Positions 11,036 to 24,208 of a stretch of DNA of 64,000 bases are shown here, one piece after another. The number at the start of each line of letters is the position of its first letter. Position 1 is the stretch's first letter. A program made the position numbers and the translations under genes. The notes beneath the pieces were generated by a model that had not been told where the DNA came from, made no database searches, and worked only from the letters and a program-made list of their open reading frames with translations. The DNA is from Denitratisoma sp. (GTDB lineage Bacteria > Pseudomonadota > Gammaproteobacteria > Burkholderiales > Rhodocyclaceae), in the NCBI GenBank assembly GCA_032027165.1, contig JAVSMO010000001.1:2233919-2297918 (forward strand), read 5' to 3'.

Positions 11036-11840
11036 CCCCGCTTTCGGCAAGGCGGTTGGCGATGCGTACGTAATCGCCGACCGCCAGTTCCTCCGCGCGC
11101 CGCATCGGATCGATGCCGAGCGCGGCCCAGTCTCCCTCCCGCAGGCGTTCCCGCAGCGTATTGCGCAGCATCTTTCGCCGCTGCGCAAAGGCTGACTTTA
11201 CGATTTCTTCCAGCAAGGCTTCATCGTTCGCAGCCAATGCCTCGCGCGAACGCGGGACCATGCGCACCACCGCCGATTCGACCTTGGGCGCCGGTTTGAA
11301 GGCGCCGGGCGGCACCAGGAACAGCCGCTCCATCTCGAAGCGGTATTGCAGCATCACCGACAGGCGTCCATATTCAGACCCGCCCGGCGGCGCCACCATG
11401 CGATCGACCACTTCCCGCTGCAGCATGAAGTGCATGTCGCGCACACGCTCCGCGCAGGCAGCAAGATGGAACAGCAAGGGCGTGGAGATGTTGTAGGGCA
11501 GGTTGCCGACCACGCGCAGATCGGGGCCGAGGCCCGTGAAGTCGAATTGCAACGCATCGCCCTCGTGAATCGTCAGGCGTTCAGGCGGAAAACGTTCGCG
11601 CAGCCGGGCAATCAGGTCGCGGTCGATCTCGACGACGTGCAGATGATCCAGGCGCGCCAGCAGCGGCTCGGTCAGGGCACCGAGGCCCGGGCCGATCTCG
11701 ACGAGGGTGTCGCCCGCATGCGGATGGATCGCCTCGACGATCTTGGCGACGATCCCCGGGGATACGAGAAAGTTTTGTCCGAAGCGCTTGCGCGCAACAT
11801 GGGGCTTCATCCCACGGGACTTTGCACTTCCTTCGGTCAT
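11007..11840 (-). CDS. rsmA: 16S rRNA dimethyladenosine transferase
   Basis: Dimethylates two adjacent adenosines in helix 45 of 16S rRNA. The 277-residue protein has KRFGQNFL, the SAM-binding [15 protein letters not shown], the acidic VVEIDRDL, and the catalytic NLPYNIS. The start at 11840 gives an ATGA overlap with pdxA; a second in-frame ATG at 11810 would give 267 residues and cannot be excluded. It is encoded after surA-pdxA, the conserved lptD-surA-pdxA-rsmA order of proteobacteria. The C-terminal codons are antisense to the end of the DUF2892 gene. Confidence 0.95.
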   Translation of the reverse strand: MTEGSAKSRGMKPHVARKRFGQNFLVSPGIVAKIVEAIHPHAGDTLVEIGPGLGALTEPLLARLDHLHVVEIDRDLIARLRERFPPERLTIHEGDALQFDFTGLGPDLRVVGNLPYNISTPLLFHLAACAERVRDMHFMLQREVVDRMVAPPGGSEYGRLSVMLQYRFEMERLFLVPPGAFKPAPKVESAVVRMVPRSREALAANDEALLEEIVKSAFAQRRKMLRNTLRERLREGDWAALGIDPMRRAEELAVGDYVRIANRLAESGATASSSSRC

Positions 11841-12775
11841 CGACGCCGGGCCAGATCGACCGCCAGATCCAGCGCCGCAAACAGACTGCGCGGATCCGCC
11901 GTACCGGTGCCGGCCAGATCGAGTGCGGTGCCATGGTCGACCGAAGTGCGGATGATGGGCAGGCCCAGCGTGATGTTGATGCCGTCCTCGAAGGCGGCGT
12001 ACTTCAGCACCGCCAGTCCCTGGTCGTGGTACATGGCAAGCTGCGCATCCGAACCGGCCAGCACGCCGCGCGTAAACAGCGTGTCGGCCGGCAGCGGGCC
12101 GACGAGGTCCATGCCCTCGCCGCGCAGCTTCTCCAGCACCGGGGCGATCACCTCGATCTCCTCGCGGCCCATGTGGCCGCCCTCGCCGGCATGCGGATTC
12201 AGGCCGGCAACGAGGATGCGCGGCCGCGCGATGCCGAACTTGCCGACCAGGTCGGCGTGCAGGATGCGGAGGGTCGTTTCCAGTTCCGGCCGCGTAATGG
12301 CGCCAGGAACGTCCTTCAGCGGCAGATGCGTCGTCGCCAGCGCAACACGCAGTCCTGCGCCGGCCAGCATCATGACGACCCGGTCGGTGCCGGTCTTCTC
12401 GGCCAGATACTCGGTATGGCCGGTGAAAGGGATGCCCGCTTCGTTGATCACCCCCTTGTGCACCGGGGCCGTCACCATGGCGGCAAATTCGCCTGACCGG
12501 CATCCCGAGAGGGCGCGATCGAGCATTTCCAGCACGTAGGCGGCATTGCCGATGTCGAGGCGGCCGGGTTGCACCGGCCGGCGCAACGGGATATGGAGGA
12601 CGTCAAGGCCGTCGAGGGCTTTTCCCAGATGCGCGGCACGCTCGGCCATCATCTGGCGGTCGCCGAGCACGACGATGCGCGCGGCGGCCACGCGTCCGGC
12701 CAGTTCGAGGCAGATGTCCGGACCGATGCCGGCCGGCTCGCCGCTGGTCACGGCAACGACGGGAAGGCGTTCCAT
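11837..12775 (-). CDS. pdxA: 4-hydroxythreonine-4-phosphate dehydrogenase
   Basis: NAD-dependent step in pyridoxal phosphate synthesis. The 312-residue protein starts [16 protein letters not shown] and contains [37 protein letters not shown] and [11 protein letters not shown], all characteristic and including the metal-binding histidines. It lies 21 bases after surA and overlaps rsmA by 4 bases, so the three are one operon. Confidence 0.96.
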   Translation of the reverse strand: MERLPVVAVTSGEPAGIGPDICLELAGRVAAARIVVLGDRQMMAERAAHLGKALDGLDVLHIPLRRPVQPGRLDIGNAAYVLEMLDRALSGCRSGEFAAMVTAPVHKGVINEAGIPFTGHTEYLAEKTGTDRVVMMLAGAGLRVALATTHLPLKDVPGAITRPELETTLRILHADLVGKFGIARPRILVAGLNPHAGEGGHMGREEIEVIAPVLEKLRGEGMDLVGPLPADTLFTRGVLAGSDAQLAMYHDQGLAVLKYAAFEDGINITLGLPIIRTSVDHGTALDLAGTGTADPRSLFAALDLAVDLARRR

Positions 12776-12796
12776 GCCGCTCGCGCTCCGACGGAC

Positions 12797-14113
12797 CTAC
12801 CGGTTGTCTTCCAGCCGGTATTCGACGTAAGCCCTATCGCGCATCTGGCGCAACCAGTCCTGATAGGCTTCGTCCGCCTTGCGTTCGCGCAAGGCCATGC
12901 GCGCGCTCTGGCGCACCCGCTCCTGGGAGACATCCATGCGGCGCTCCAGCACCTGGATCAGATGCCAGCCGAAGGGGGATTGCACCGGCTCGCCGACTTC
13001 GCCCGGCTTCAGGCTGTTCATGGCCTTCTCGAAATCCGGCACCGTGTCGCCCTGGTTGAGCCAGCCGAGGTCGCCGCCCTTCGCCGCAGAAAGATCGTTC
13101 GAGTGAAGCCGGGCCAGTTCGGCGAAATCGGCGCCATGCGTGATGCGCTCCTTGAGCGCCGCCAGACGCCGCCTGGCATCCGCCTCTGACACCAGCTCAC
13201 TGGTCTTGATCAGGATATGGCGCGCACGCGTCTGTTCCACCGGTTGCGCCTTGATGGCGCCGCCGCGGCGATCCAGCAGCTTGAGGATGTGATACCCGGC
13301 CGGGCTTCTCAGAACATCTGACACTTCGCCCGGCTTCAGCTTCGGCACCACCTCGGCGAACAGGGTCGGCAAACGCTCGAGCGGGCGCCAGCCCATCACG
13401 CCACCGGAGAGGCCATCGGGCGCATCGGAATTGCTCGCCGCCAACTGGGCAAAATCGGCACCGCGCCTGAGCTGGGCAACGATGTCCTCGGCGCGGGCCT
13501 GCAGGCGGGCCAGTTGCTCCGGCCTTGCCTGTTCCGGCACACGCAGGAGGATGTGCGCCAGGTTGAATTCCTCATTGCCCATCGCGCCGGCGGTCTCGAG
13601 GAAGTTGTCGATTTCGCCCTCCGTGACGACGATCTTGCTGTCGACCTCGCGCTCCCGGAGGCGGCCGATGACGATCTCGTCGCGTATGTCCTCGCGGAAT
13701 TTGGCCCAGGGAATACCGTCCCGTTCCAGATTGGCCCGAAACTGGGCCAGCCCCATGCGATTGCCCTCCGCAATGCGCACGAGCGTCTGGTCGAGCTGCG
13801 CGTCGTCGATGCGCAAGCCGGTTTCCTTGGCGAACTGGAGCTGCACCCGATCGACGATGAGGCGCTCGAGAATGTGCTTTTCGAGGACGTCGCGCGGCGG
13901 CATCTGGGTTCCCTGCTGCCTGAGTTGCCGCTCCGTGAACGCGGCGCGGGATTTCAGCTCATGCAGCGTGATCACTTCATCATTGACTACCGCGATGATG
14001 CGATCGGCCTCGATCGCCTGCGCCGCACGCCCCTGCGCGAGCGCCCACCCGCCAGGCAGGCAGGCGGCCATGGCGACAAGAACAACACCCGCACGAACCG
14101 ATTTGCGACTCAC
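12797..14113 (-). CDS. surA: Periplasmic chaperone and peptidyl-prolyl isomerase SurA
   Basis: Escorts outer-membrane proteins through the periplasm. The 438-residue precursor has a signal peptide (about 1-27, VLVAMAACLPGGWALAQ), an N-terminal chaperone domain (DRIIAVVNDEVITLHEL, then ILERLIVDRVQLQFAK) and two parvulin domains (about 180-280 and 290-390; the second contains KGGDLGWLNQGDTVPDFE). Length matches E. coli SurA (428). It is encoded directly downstream of lptD, which is itself an outer-membrane client. Confidence 0.96.
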   Translation of the reverse strand: MSRKSVRAGVVLVAMAACLPGGWALAQGRAAQAIEADRIIAVVNDEVITLHELKSRAAFTERQLRQQGTQMPPRDVLEKHILERLIVDRVQLQFAKETGLRIDDAQLDQTLVRIAEGNRMGLAQFRANLERDGIPWAKFREDIRDEIVIGRLREREVDSKIVVTEGEIDNFLETAGAMGNEEFNLAHILLRVPEQARPEQLARLQARAEDIVAQLRRGADFAQLAASNSDAPDGLSGGVMGWRPLERLPTLFAEVVPKLKPGEVSDVLRSPAGYHILKLLDRRGGAIKAQPVEQTRARHILIKTSELVSEADARRRLAALKERITHGADFAELARLHSNDLSAAKGGDLGWLNQGDTVPDFEKAMNSLKPGEVGEPVQSPFGWHLIQVLERRMDVSQERVRQSARMALRERKADEAYQDWLRQMRDRAYVEYRLEDNR

Positions 14114-14134
14114 CCCGGCACCTTTCCCAATTCG

Positions 14135-16909
14135 TCAGTCGTAGCCGAACACGGGGTCAGACGGCATCTGGTTGATCCGTCCGTAACCCGGAATTCTCCG
14201 TGAAAGCAATTCGAGCGGGTTGGAGCCGATCTTGGAGAAATCGTTCAACTCCAGCTGGACAAACAGGGCCGTGTTGGTGTCCCCCGTGGCGGAGGCATAA
14301 CGCTGCAGCACGAGGCGGCCCACCCAGCAGCCGCCGTTGTATTCCAGCCCGCCGATCGTCTCGATGATCCTTCTTTCCTTCAGCGAGTAGTTGAACCGGC
14401 CGACGCCATACCAGCCGCGCCCCAGCGGCCACTGGCCCGAGAAGTCCACCTGGCGTATCCCTGGCGTACCGCCGCTGAAGGTATGGTCGCGCGTATAGCG
14501 ATAGCTGGCATTCAGCACCTTGGCAAAGTCCGGCTGCCAGCGACCGCCGACGACGAAGCGCTCGGTCTCGCCGTCGCGCGGATCGTATTGCCAGGCAACA
14601 TCCGCAAAGGTGCGCGGCATCAGGCGGCCCGACAGCGCCGCGAGGAAATCGGACGTGCCGCCGGGCCGGGCCGATTCTCCCGGCAACGTGACATGCTGCT
14701 TGGCGAAGTAATAGCGCTGCCCGACCATGCCGCGGACATATTCCTCGCCGGTCTGCGGGTCGATCAGCCGCGAAGTCAGCGCCGCGGTCAGCTGATTGGC
14801 ATCGGCGATGCGGTCGACGCCGGAATAGATGTTGTCCGAGAAGATCGTAGCGAAATTGAAGTCGGCCTGACCTGAATCGAAGACGGGAATCTGGTCCTGC
14901 GTGCGCTGCGGCACGAGGAGGTAATACAGCCTTGGCTCCAGCGTCTGCGTCAGGCCCTTGCCGAACCAATTCAGGTCGCGCTCGAAAGCGATGCCGGCAT
15001 CGACACTGAAAACCGGCAGGTTGCGCACGACGCTGTCGGGCCCGACGCTCGAGCGCCGCTCGATGTCATAGCGCGTCGAATGCAGCCCGATCTTCGGCGT
15101 AACATACCAGGCCGGCGTCAGCAGCGGCAGCGACAGCTGCGGGTAGAAGGTCAGGCGGCGGGCGGTATCCAGGGTGGGGTGGTCGAAGACCACGTACTCG
15201 CCGTTGAACGCAAAAGCCGTGCCGCCGACAAAATCCGGCCGGCTTGCCGTCAGGAGCAATTGCGGCACCCGTTCATAGGGCTTGGATACGGGTGGCAGCG
15301 CAGGATCCTGCAGCGTTTGATAGACCTGCATATTGGCCGTTGCCGACCACCAGCCGCCGCCGTAACTCAGGACGCCCTGTCGCAGCAGGTTGCCCTGCGA
15401 AGCCTCGGTAATGCGCGTGCTGAGGTCGCGCAGGTAGGTGCCGTCCGAGACGCCGCTGACGTTCACCAGCCCGCTGAAGCCGTGGCCGAGGTTGGGGTGA
15501 AGGTGGTAGAGCGTGTAGCCGTAGCGGCTCTTGCCGGCCAAGCGGTCATTCGGCAGCCATTCGACTTGCGCACGGCCCTGGTAGTCGTAATTCAGGTAGC
15601 GGAATTCCGTATTGATCTGCAGGCCGCGCTTCGACATCAGCCGGGGCGCGATTGTCGCGTCCATGTTCGGCGCGATGTCCCAGAAGTAGGGCAGCGTAAA
15701 CTCAAGTCCCGACTTGGAGCTGGTACCAAAGGTCGGCGCGAGGAAACCGGACTTGCGCTTGTTGTTGAGCGAGAAGCTGATCCAGGGGGAGTAGAAAAGG
15801 GGGGTGCCCTTGAACACCACCGTGGCATCGCGGCCTTCGCCGACCTCCCGGTCGTAGTCGAGATCGAGTTCCGCCACCCGCGCATACCAGTCGGGGTCTT
15901 CCGCCGAACAAGTGCTGTAGGTGGCGTTCGTCATCCGCATGCGGTTCTCACCCTGGAACTCGAGCCGGTCCGCCTTGCCCGAGGCCGTCGTCAGGTTCTG
16001 CCCAGCATCCACCACTTCGCCGGCGATGGTGGCGACCGCGGTTTTCTGTTCCTTGTCCCGCGGCAGGAACGAGGGAAGCTTCCGCACCGGCTGGGCCGCC
16101 GCACCGAGTGCGGTGGAATAGGCCTGCTTCTGTTCCTTTTTCGGGCGCGTGACGGAATAACTGGGTTGCTCGAAGAAGCCCGTGTTCTCGGACAGATTCA
16201 GGCGCAGCTTCGGCCCGGACATGCGATCGGCTTCCTTCGTATAGCGGACGTTGCCCACCGCCTCCATCTCATCCTCGACCTTCCAGTAAGTCAGTTGGTC
16301 GGCTGTCAGTGCGGTGGTGGTGCGGCGCAGTTCCGCATCGCCCTGCGCCACGACCTCGTTGTCGTTGCGGCCGTCGATGCGCGAGGCGGCGATGAAGGTG
16401 GGGTAGGCGGCGTCCTTGTCAACCTGGAGCGGCGAAATCTGGCCGGTCGGCTTGAGGGCAGGCACCAGACCGGCATCCGCGTATGCGGAATACAGGGGCG
16501 GCAATGCAGGCCGCTCATCCACTTGCGGCGGCTGGGCCGCTTGTAGCGGCTCGGGCGGGGTTCGCTCGGGTTCAGCCGCAGTCGCCGCCTTCGGAGCCGG
16601 GGCAGGTGCAGCCGGCCTGGCGGCAGGCCTTGCCTCCCTCGCTGCTGCGGCAGGAGGCGCCCTTTCCGTTTCCGGCTTCGCCGGCGCGGTCGCAGCAGCC
16701 TCGTGTGCCGGCTGCACTTCAGGAGCGGATACGGGAAGCGGTTTAACCTCGGCGGCGGGCGACTCCACCGGGCGCACGGGCTTGGCCGGCGCAGTACCCG
16801 CACCAAGCAAGGCCGGATCGACGCGCAGCAGCGGCAGATTCTCCGCAGCACGCAGGCTGCCGGACAAGCCGAGAGCGAAAACTAGAGCAAGCCGCGCCGA
16901 GGCGTGCAT
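14135..16909 (-). CDS. lptD: LPS-assembly protein LptD
   Basis: Outer-membrane beta-barrel that inserts lipopolysaccharide at the cell surface with LptE. The 924-residue precursor has a signal peptide (1-21), then an unusually long Ala/Pro-rich segment (about residues 30-145), a LptA-like jellyroll domain (VVAQGDAELRRTTTALTADQ onward) and the C-terminal barrel. Only two cysteines are visible in the mature part, one after the jellyroll (STCSAED) and one in the barrel (GGCWVG), which would allow one interdomain disulfide. The ATG at 16909 is preferred because it opens the signal peptide; an in-frame start at 17026 adds a non-signal extension. Confidence 0.94.
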   Translation of the reverse strand: MHASARLALVFALGLSGSLRAAENLPLLRVDPALLGAGTAPAKPVRPVESPAAEVKPLPVSAPEVQPAHEAAATAPAKPETERAPPAAAAREARPAARPAAPAPAPKAATAAEPERTPPEPLQAAQPPQVDERPALPPLYSAYADAGLVPALKPTGQISPLQVDKDAAYPTFIAASRIDGRNDNEVVAQGDAELRRTTTALTADQLTYWKVEDEMEAVGNVRYTKEADRMSGPKLRLNLSENTGFFEQPSYSVTRPKKEQKQAYSTALGAAAQPVRKLPSFLPRDKEQKTAVATIAGEVVDAGQNLTTASGKADRLEFQGENRMRMTNATYSTCSAEDPDWYARVAELDLDYDREVGEGRDATVVFKGTPLFYSPWISFSLNNKRKSGFLAPTFGTSSKSGLEFTLPYFWDIAPNMDATIAPRLMSKRGLQINTEFRYLNYDYQGRAQVEWLPNDRLAGKSRYGYTLYHLHPNLGHGFSGLVNVSGVSDGTYLRDLSTRITEASQGNLLRQGVLSYGGGWWSATANMQVYQTLQDPALPPVSKPYERVPQLLLTASRPDFVGGTAFAFNGEYVVFDHPTLDTARRLTFYPQLSLPLLTPAWYVTPKIGLHSTRYDIERRSSVGPDSVVRNLPVFSVDAGIAFERDLNWFGKGLTQTLEPRLYYLLVPQRTQDQIPVFDSGQADFNFATIFSDNIYSGVDRIADANQLTAALTSRLIDPQTGEEYVRGMVGQRYYFAKQHVTLPGESARPGGTSDFLAALSGRLMPRTFADVAWQYDPRDGETERFVVGGRWQPDFAKVLNASYRYTRDHTFSGGTPGIRQVDFSGQWPLGRGWYGVGRFNYSLKERRIIETIGGLEYNGGCWVGRLVLQRYASATGDTNTALFVQLELNDFSKIGSNPLELLSRRIPGYGRINQMPSDPVFGYD

Positions 16910-17024
16910 TTCAGGGTGTCTTTTCTTATTCGCCGCGACCGTACCGGAGGGAGGCTGCAGCACCAATGGTAGAATTGCATAGTTTATCACCAAGCACGGC
17001 TTTCGAAACCTGCGCCAAACGGCC

Positions 17025-18020
17025 ATGCAGCGCCTCGAACTGGTCCATCAATGGCTGGCCGGACTGTTCCCCGGACGGCCGCACTCGATTGCCCCGGCTT
17101 CCGCCGACGCCAGCTTTCGTCGCTACTTTCGCGTCACCTTCGACGACGGCTCGAGCCGCATCGTCATGGACGCCCCGCCCGAGCACGAGGACTGCCGGCC
17201 GTTCATCCATGTCGCCGGCCTGCTGCGCGGCGCCGGCGTGCATGCGCCAGAAATCCTCGCCCAGGACCTCGATCGCGGCCTGCTCCTGCTGACCGATCTG
17301 GGCCACGCCACCTATCTCGACGCGCTCGAAGAATCGAACGCCGACGACCTCTTCCGTGACGCCGTCGACGCCCTCGTCAAATGGCAGCTTGCCAGCCGGC
17401 CGAACGAGCTGCCGCCCTACGACGAAGCCCTGCTGCGGCGCGAACTGGCCCTCTTCCCCGACTGGTACGTCACACGCCATCTCGGCGCGCCGCTCACCGC
17501 GGCCCAGCAGGATGCGCTCGAAGGCGTGCAAGCCCTGCTGATGCAGAACATCCTCGCCCAGCCTAAGGTGTATGTGCACCGCGACTACATGCCGCGCAAC
17601 CTGATGGTGTGCGCCGACAACCCCGGCGTGCTCGACTTCCAGGATGCGGTGCATGGCCCGATCACCTACGACGTCGCCTCGCTCTTTCGCGACGCCTTCA
17701 TCAGCTGGGAGGAGGAGCGCATCCTCGACTGGGCGGTTCGCTATTGGGAGAAGGCGAAGCGCGCCGGCCTGCCGGTGGACGCCGACTTCGGCGCCTTCTA
17801 CCGCGACATGGAGTGGATGGGCCTGCAGCGCCACCTCAAGGTACTCGGCATCTTCGCCCGCATCAACTATCGCGACGGCAAGCCGAAGTACCTGGCCGAC
17901 ACGCCGCGCTTCCTGCAATACGTGCGCCATGCCGCCACGCGCTACGTCCGGCTCGCGCCGCTGGCGCGCCTCCTCGACGAGCTCGAGCAGCGCGCGCCGC
18001 AGGTGGGATACACATTCTGA
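17025..18020 (+). CDS. amgK: N-acetylmuramate/N-acetylglucosamine kinase
   Basis: Phosphorylates MurNAc (and GlcNAc) at the anomeric position in the cell-wall recycling route that bypasses de novo UDP-MurNAc synthesis. The 331-residue aminoglycoside-phosphotransferase-fold protein has [12 protein letters not shown] (ATP site), [12 protein letters not shown] (catalytic loop) and [11 protein letters not shown] (metal-binding Asp). It overlaps murU by one base (TGATG), the known amgK-murU pairing. It is divergent from lptD, with about 115 bases between the starts, which must hold promoters for both directions. Confidence 0.9.
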   Translation: MQRLELVHQWLAGLFPGRPHSIAPASADASFRRYFRVTFDDGSSRIVMDAPPEHEDCRPFIHVAGLLRGAGVHAPEILAQDLDRGLLLLTDLGHATYLDALEESNADDLFRDAVDALVKWQLASRPNELPPYDEALLRRELALFPDWYVTRHLGAPLTAAQQDALEGVQALLMQNILAQPKVYVHRDYMPRNLMVCADNPGVLDFQDAVHGPITYDVASLFRDAFISWEEERILDWAVRYWEKAKRAGLPVDADFGAFYRDMEWMGLQRHLKVLGIFARINYRDGKPKYLADTPRFLQYVRHAATRYVRLAPLARLLDELEQRAPQVGYTF

Positions 18021-18703
18021 TGAAGGCCATGATCCTCGCCGCCGGACGCGGCGAGCGCATGCGCCCACTCACCGACGCGACGCCGAAACCGCTGCTCATC
18101 GCAGGCGGCAAGCCGCTCATCGTCTGGCACATCGAAGCGCTGGTGCGCGCCGGTATCCGCGAGATCGTCATCAACCACGCCCACCTCGGATGCATGATCG
18201 AAGCCGCGCTGGGCGACGGCGCCCGCTTCGGCGCAACCATCCGCTACTCGCCGGAGAGCGAAGCGCTGGAGACAGCCGGCGGCATTGCCAACGCGCTGCC
18301 GCTCCTCGGCGACGCGCCCTTCGCCGTCATCAACGGCGACATCGCCTGCGACTTCGACTATGCACGGCTGCCTGCGATTGCCCGCGCCATGCCGGACCGC
18401 CACCTGCAGGCCCACCTGGTGCTGGCGCCCAATCCGCCGCATCATCCGCAGGGCGACTTCGCCCTGCGCGACAGCAGGGTATTGGCCGAAGGCGAGCCGA
18501 AGCTCACTTTTTCCGGCATCGGCCTCTACGACCCGCGGCTCTTCGCCGGCATCGCCCGCGGCGCCAAGGCGAAGCTCGCCCCGCTGCTGCACATGGCGAT
18601 GGGCGACGGTGCCGTCAGCGGCGAACTGCACAGCGGCCGCTGGATGGACGTCGGCACGCCCGAGCGCCTGTCCGAACTCGACCGGCTCCTCTCGGCGCTA
18701 TAA
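18020..18703 (+). CDS. murU: N-acetylmuramate-1-phosphate uridylyltransferase
   Basis: Forms UDP-MurNAc from MurNAc-1-phosphate, following AmgK. The 227-residue nucleotidyltransferase has the start [24 protein letters not shown] with the catalytic Lys, and metal-binding Asp residues in INGDIACDF and near the C-terminal [10 protein letters not shown]. The start is fixed by the TGATG overlap with amgK. It could be mistaken for a mannose- or glucose-1-phosphate transferase, but the short length and amgK partner favour MurU. Confidence 0.9.
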   Translation: MKAMILAAGRGERMRPLTDATPKPLLIAGGKPLIVWHIEALVRAGIREIVINHAHLGCMIEAALGDGARFGATIRYSPESEALETAGGIANALPLLGDAPFAVINGDIACDFDYARLPAIARAMPDRHLQAHLVLAPNPPHHPQGDFALRDSRVLAEGEPKLTFSGIGLYDPRLFAGIARGAKAKLAPLLHMAMGDGAVSGELHSGRWMDVGTPERLSELDRLLSAL

Positions 18704-18704
18704 T
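18678..18704 (+). promoter_or_regulatory. Candidate promoter for pepP
   Basis: A perfect TATAAT (18699-18704) overlaps the TAA stop of murU; TCGACC (18678-18683) is a weak -35 match at 15-base spacing. If used, transcription would start near 18711, which favours the GTG at 18734 as the pepP start over the TTG at 18704. Confidence 0.35.
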
Positions 18705-18733
18705 TGTTCCAACCTCAACGACCGGTTTCGCCC

Positions 18734-20037
<1,304 letters not shown>

Positions 20038-20038
<1 letters not shown>

Positions 20039-21174
20039 TGCTTCCCGTCGCCATCGTGGGTGGCGGCCCGGTCGGCCTTGCGCTGGCGCTGGCGCTGCGC
20101 CATGCCGGCATCGGTTGCGAAGTGCTCGATGCGCGGCCCGCCGGCGCCCCGCGCGACGACCGCCGCGTGCTCGCCCTCTCGCACGGCTCGCGGCAGATCC
20201 TCGAGCGCCTAGGCGCCTGGGCAGCGATCGGCGCAACGCCCATTTCGACCATCCACGTGTCCCAGCAGGGCCGCTTCGGCCGGACGCTGATCGAGGCCGG
20301 CGAAGCCGGCGTGCCGGCGCTCGGCTACGTCGCCGAGGCAGGCCGGGTCGCCACGGAGCTCGCCCATTCCTGCGCAGCGGCCGGCGTGGCCATCCGCCAC
20401 CAGACGCAGGTGAGGGACAGCGACGCGGCTGCGGACCGCGTGCGGCTGCTATGCGCCGCGCCGCAAGGCACGACGGACATCGCCGCGCAGCTGATCGCCT
20501 GGGCCGAGGGCGCCGTCGGCGCTGAGCGCGACGTCGTTCGCCGCGACTACGGCCAGCAGGCGATCGTCGCCAGCGTGCAGGCACACGGATCGCCGGCCGG
20601 CGTCGCCTACGAACGCTTCACGTCATCCGGCCCCGTCGCCCTGTTGCCGCTGGGCGATCGCCACGCCCTCGTATGGACCGTGCCGTATGCCGCCGCAGCG
20701 GCATTGCTGATGATTGAGGAGCGGGCGTTCCTGTCGTGCCTGCGCGAGGCATTCTCAGGGCGGCTCGAGTTCAATGCCGCCGGCAAGCGTTCCGCCTTCC
20801 CGCTCGGCCTGCGCTTTCGCGAAACGCCAGTGGGCGCGCGCGCCGTCTGGCTGGGCAATGCCGCGCAGACCCTGCATCCGGTCGCCGGCCAGGGCTTCAA
20901 TCTCGCCCTGCGCGACGTCATGCAGCTGGCCCGACTGTTGCAGGAAAGTCCAAGCGATTGCGGCAATCCCGAATTGCTGTCACGCCATGCCGCAGCGCGG
21001 CAACTCGACCGGCGCGGCGCCATCGGCTTCACCGACGGCCTGGTCCGCCTGTTCGGCCTGCGCGGCGCGATCTCCGGCCATGCACGCGGCGCCGGCCTGC
21101 TGGCGCTCGACCTGCTGCCGACGGCGCGCCGCTTCCTGGCGCGGCGCATGATGTACGGCGCCCGCGGCTGGTAG
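20038..21174 (+). CDS. UbiH/UbiF/VisC-family FAD-dependent hydroxylase
   Basis: A 378-residue flavoprotein monooxygenase of the ubiquinone-synthesis family. It shows the N-terminal dinucleotide fold (VAIVGGGPVGLALALALRHAG), a middle DDRRVLALSHGSRQILERLG region, and the C-terminal FAD motif WLGNAAQTLHPVAGQGFNLALRD. This is the UbiH-type class; which ring position it hydroxylates cannot be told from the sequence. It overlaps the pepP stop by one base (TGATG). The pepP-ubiH order is common in proteobacteria, so UbiH is the most likely identity. Confidence 0.85.
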
Positions 21175-21284
21175 TCGGCGCCGATAAAATCCCGCACTTC
21201 CGCCTTCACGACAGTTGATGCCGGCATGCGGCGAATTGGGTTACAATTCGCGCCTTCCCCAGACCCCCGAACGCAGAGCGCCCG

Positions 21285-22292
21285 ATGCTATTCGCCGGCT
21301 ACACGCTACGCAACAACCTGTTCGTCGCGCCCATGGCCGGGGTCACCGACCGCCCCTTCCGTCAGTTGTGCAAGCGCATGGGCGCCGGGCTCGCCGTCTC
21401 GGAGATGGTCACCTCCAACTCGCTGCTGTACGGCAGCGCCAAGACGAAACGCCGCGCCAACCACGAAGGCGAGGTCCAGCCGGTCTCCGTGCAGATCGCC
21501 GGCGCCGACCCTGTCATGATGGCGCAGGCCGCCCGTTACAACGTCGACCAGGGCGCGCAGATCATCGACATCAACATGGGCTGCCCGGCGAAGAAGGTCT
21601 GCAACGTCATGGCCGGCTCGGCGCTGCTGCAGAACGAGCCGCTGGTCGGCCGCATCCTCGATGCCGTCGTCCGCGCCGTCGACGTCCCCGTCACGCTGAA
21701 GATCCGCACCGGCTGGGACAAGGCCCATCGCAACGCGCTGTCGATCCTGAAGATCGCCGAGAGCGCCGGCGTCCGCGCGCTGGCCGTCCACGGCCGCACG
21801 CGCGCCTGCGGCTACACCGGCGACGCGGAGTACGAGACCATCGCTGCGGTGAAGGCCGAGGCGCGCATCCCCATCGTCGCCAACGGCGACATCACTTCGC
21901 CGGAGAAGGCGAGGCGGGTGCTCGACGCCACCGGCGCCGACGCCGTCATGATCGGCCGGGCCGCCCAGGGCCGGCCGTGGATCTTCCGCGAGATCGAGCA
22001 CTACCTCGCCACCGGCGAGAAACTGCCGGCGCCGCGCGTCGACGAGATACACCAAGTGCTGCGCGGCCACCTCGCCGAGCTCTACGCCTTCTACGGCGCC
22101 GAGACCGGCGTGCGCGTTGCCCGCAAGCACATCTCCTGGTACACCAAGGGGCTGGCGGGATCGGCCCAATTCCGCCATGCCATGAACCAGCTGCCGACGA
22201 TCGACGCCCAGCTCGCCGCGGTCGACGAATTCTTCCTCGGCCTCGCCGCGCAGAACGATCGTCTCTACTACATCGAGGAGCTCGCAGCATGA
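21285..22292 (+). CDS. dusB: tRNA-dihydrouridine synthase B
   Basis: FMN enzyme reducing specific uridines in the tRNA D-loop. The 335-residue protein starts with FVAPMAGVTDRPFRQLCKRMGAGL and contains INMGCPAKKVCN (catalytic Cys), LKIRTGWD, VHGRTRACGYTG, and IVANGDITSPEKA for phosphate binding. The gene overlaps fis by 4 bases (ATGA), the widely conserved dusB-fis operon. The 110-base upstream gap carries a TTACAAT -10-like sequence near 21241 but no convincing -35. Confidence 0.96.
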   Translation: MLFAGYTLRNNLFVAPMAGVTDRPFRQLCKRMGAGLAVSEMVTSNSLLYGSAKTKRRANHEGEVQPVSVQIAGADPVMMAQAARYNVDQGAQIIDINMGCPAKKVCNVMAGSALLQNEPLVGRILDAVVRAVDVPVTLKIRTGWDKAHRNALSILKIAESAGVRALAVHGRTRACGYTGDAEYETIAAVKAEARIPIVANGDITSPEKARRVLDATGADAVMIGRAAQGRPWIFREIEHYLATGEKLPAPRVDEIHQVLRGHLAELYAFYGAETGVRVARKHISWYTKGLAGSAQFRHAMNQLPTIDAQLAAVDEFFLGLAAQNDRLYYIEELAA

Positions 22293-22540
22293 GCCGCGCC
22301 AGCACCCCCAGCCGCAGCGAAATCGCCGAATGCGTCCGGCGTTCGCTCGACCGCTACTTCAAGGATCTCGACGGCGAAAAGCCCTGCGCCATCTACGACA
22401 TGGTCCTGCGCAACATAGAGCGGCCGATGCTGGAGGTCGTCATGCGCGAGGCCGACGGCAACCAGACCATCGCCGCCGAGATGCTCGGCATCAACCGCAA
22501 TACCCTGCGGCGCAAGCTCGTCGAGCACAAGCTTCTGTAG
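22289..22540 (+). CDS. fis: Fis-family nucleoid protein
   Basis: An 83-residue DNA-bending protein. Its C-terminal helix-turn-helix (MREADGNQTIAAEMLGINRN followed by TLRRKLVEHKLL) is the Fis/NtrC-type domain, and the N-terminal part (VRRSLDRYFKDLDG) is the dimer region. It is shorter than E. coli Fis (98), as in other betaproteobacteria. It is encoded within the dusB operon with a 4-base overlap and probably regulates rRNA and growth-phase genes; those targets are family knowledge. Confidence 0.93.
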   Translation: MSRASTPSRSEIAECVRRSLDRYFKDLDGEKPCAIYDMVLRNIERPMLEVVMREADGNQTIAAEMLGINRNTLRRKLVEHKLL

Positions 22541-22617
22541 TGAAGAGAATCGCCGCGCGGCGGCATGGCCGCTTCGCGTAGTCCGTGCAATCCGTCGTCA
22601 ACGCCATTTCTACCGAC

Positions 22618-24201
<1,584 letters not shown>

Positions 24202-24208
24202 GCCGAAC

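Noticed and set aside
21215..21247. TTGATG ... TACAAT promoter before dusB
   Set aside because: The spacing is 21 bases, too long for a sigma-70 promoter.
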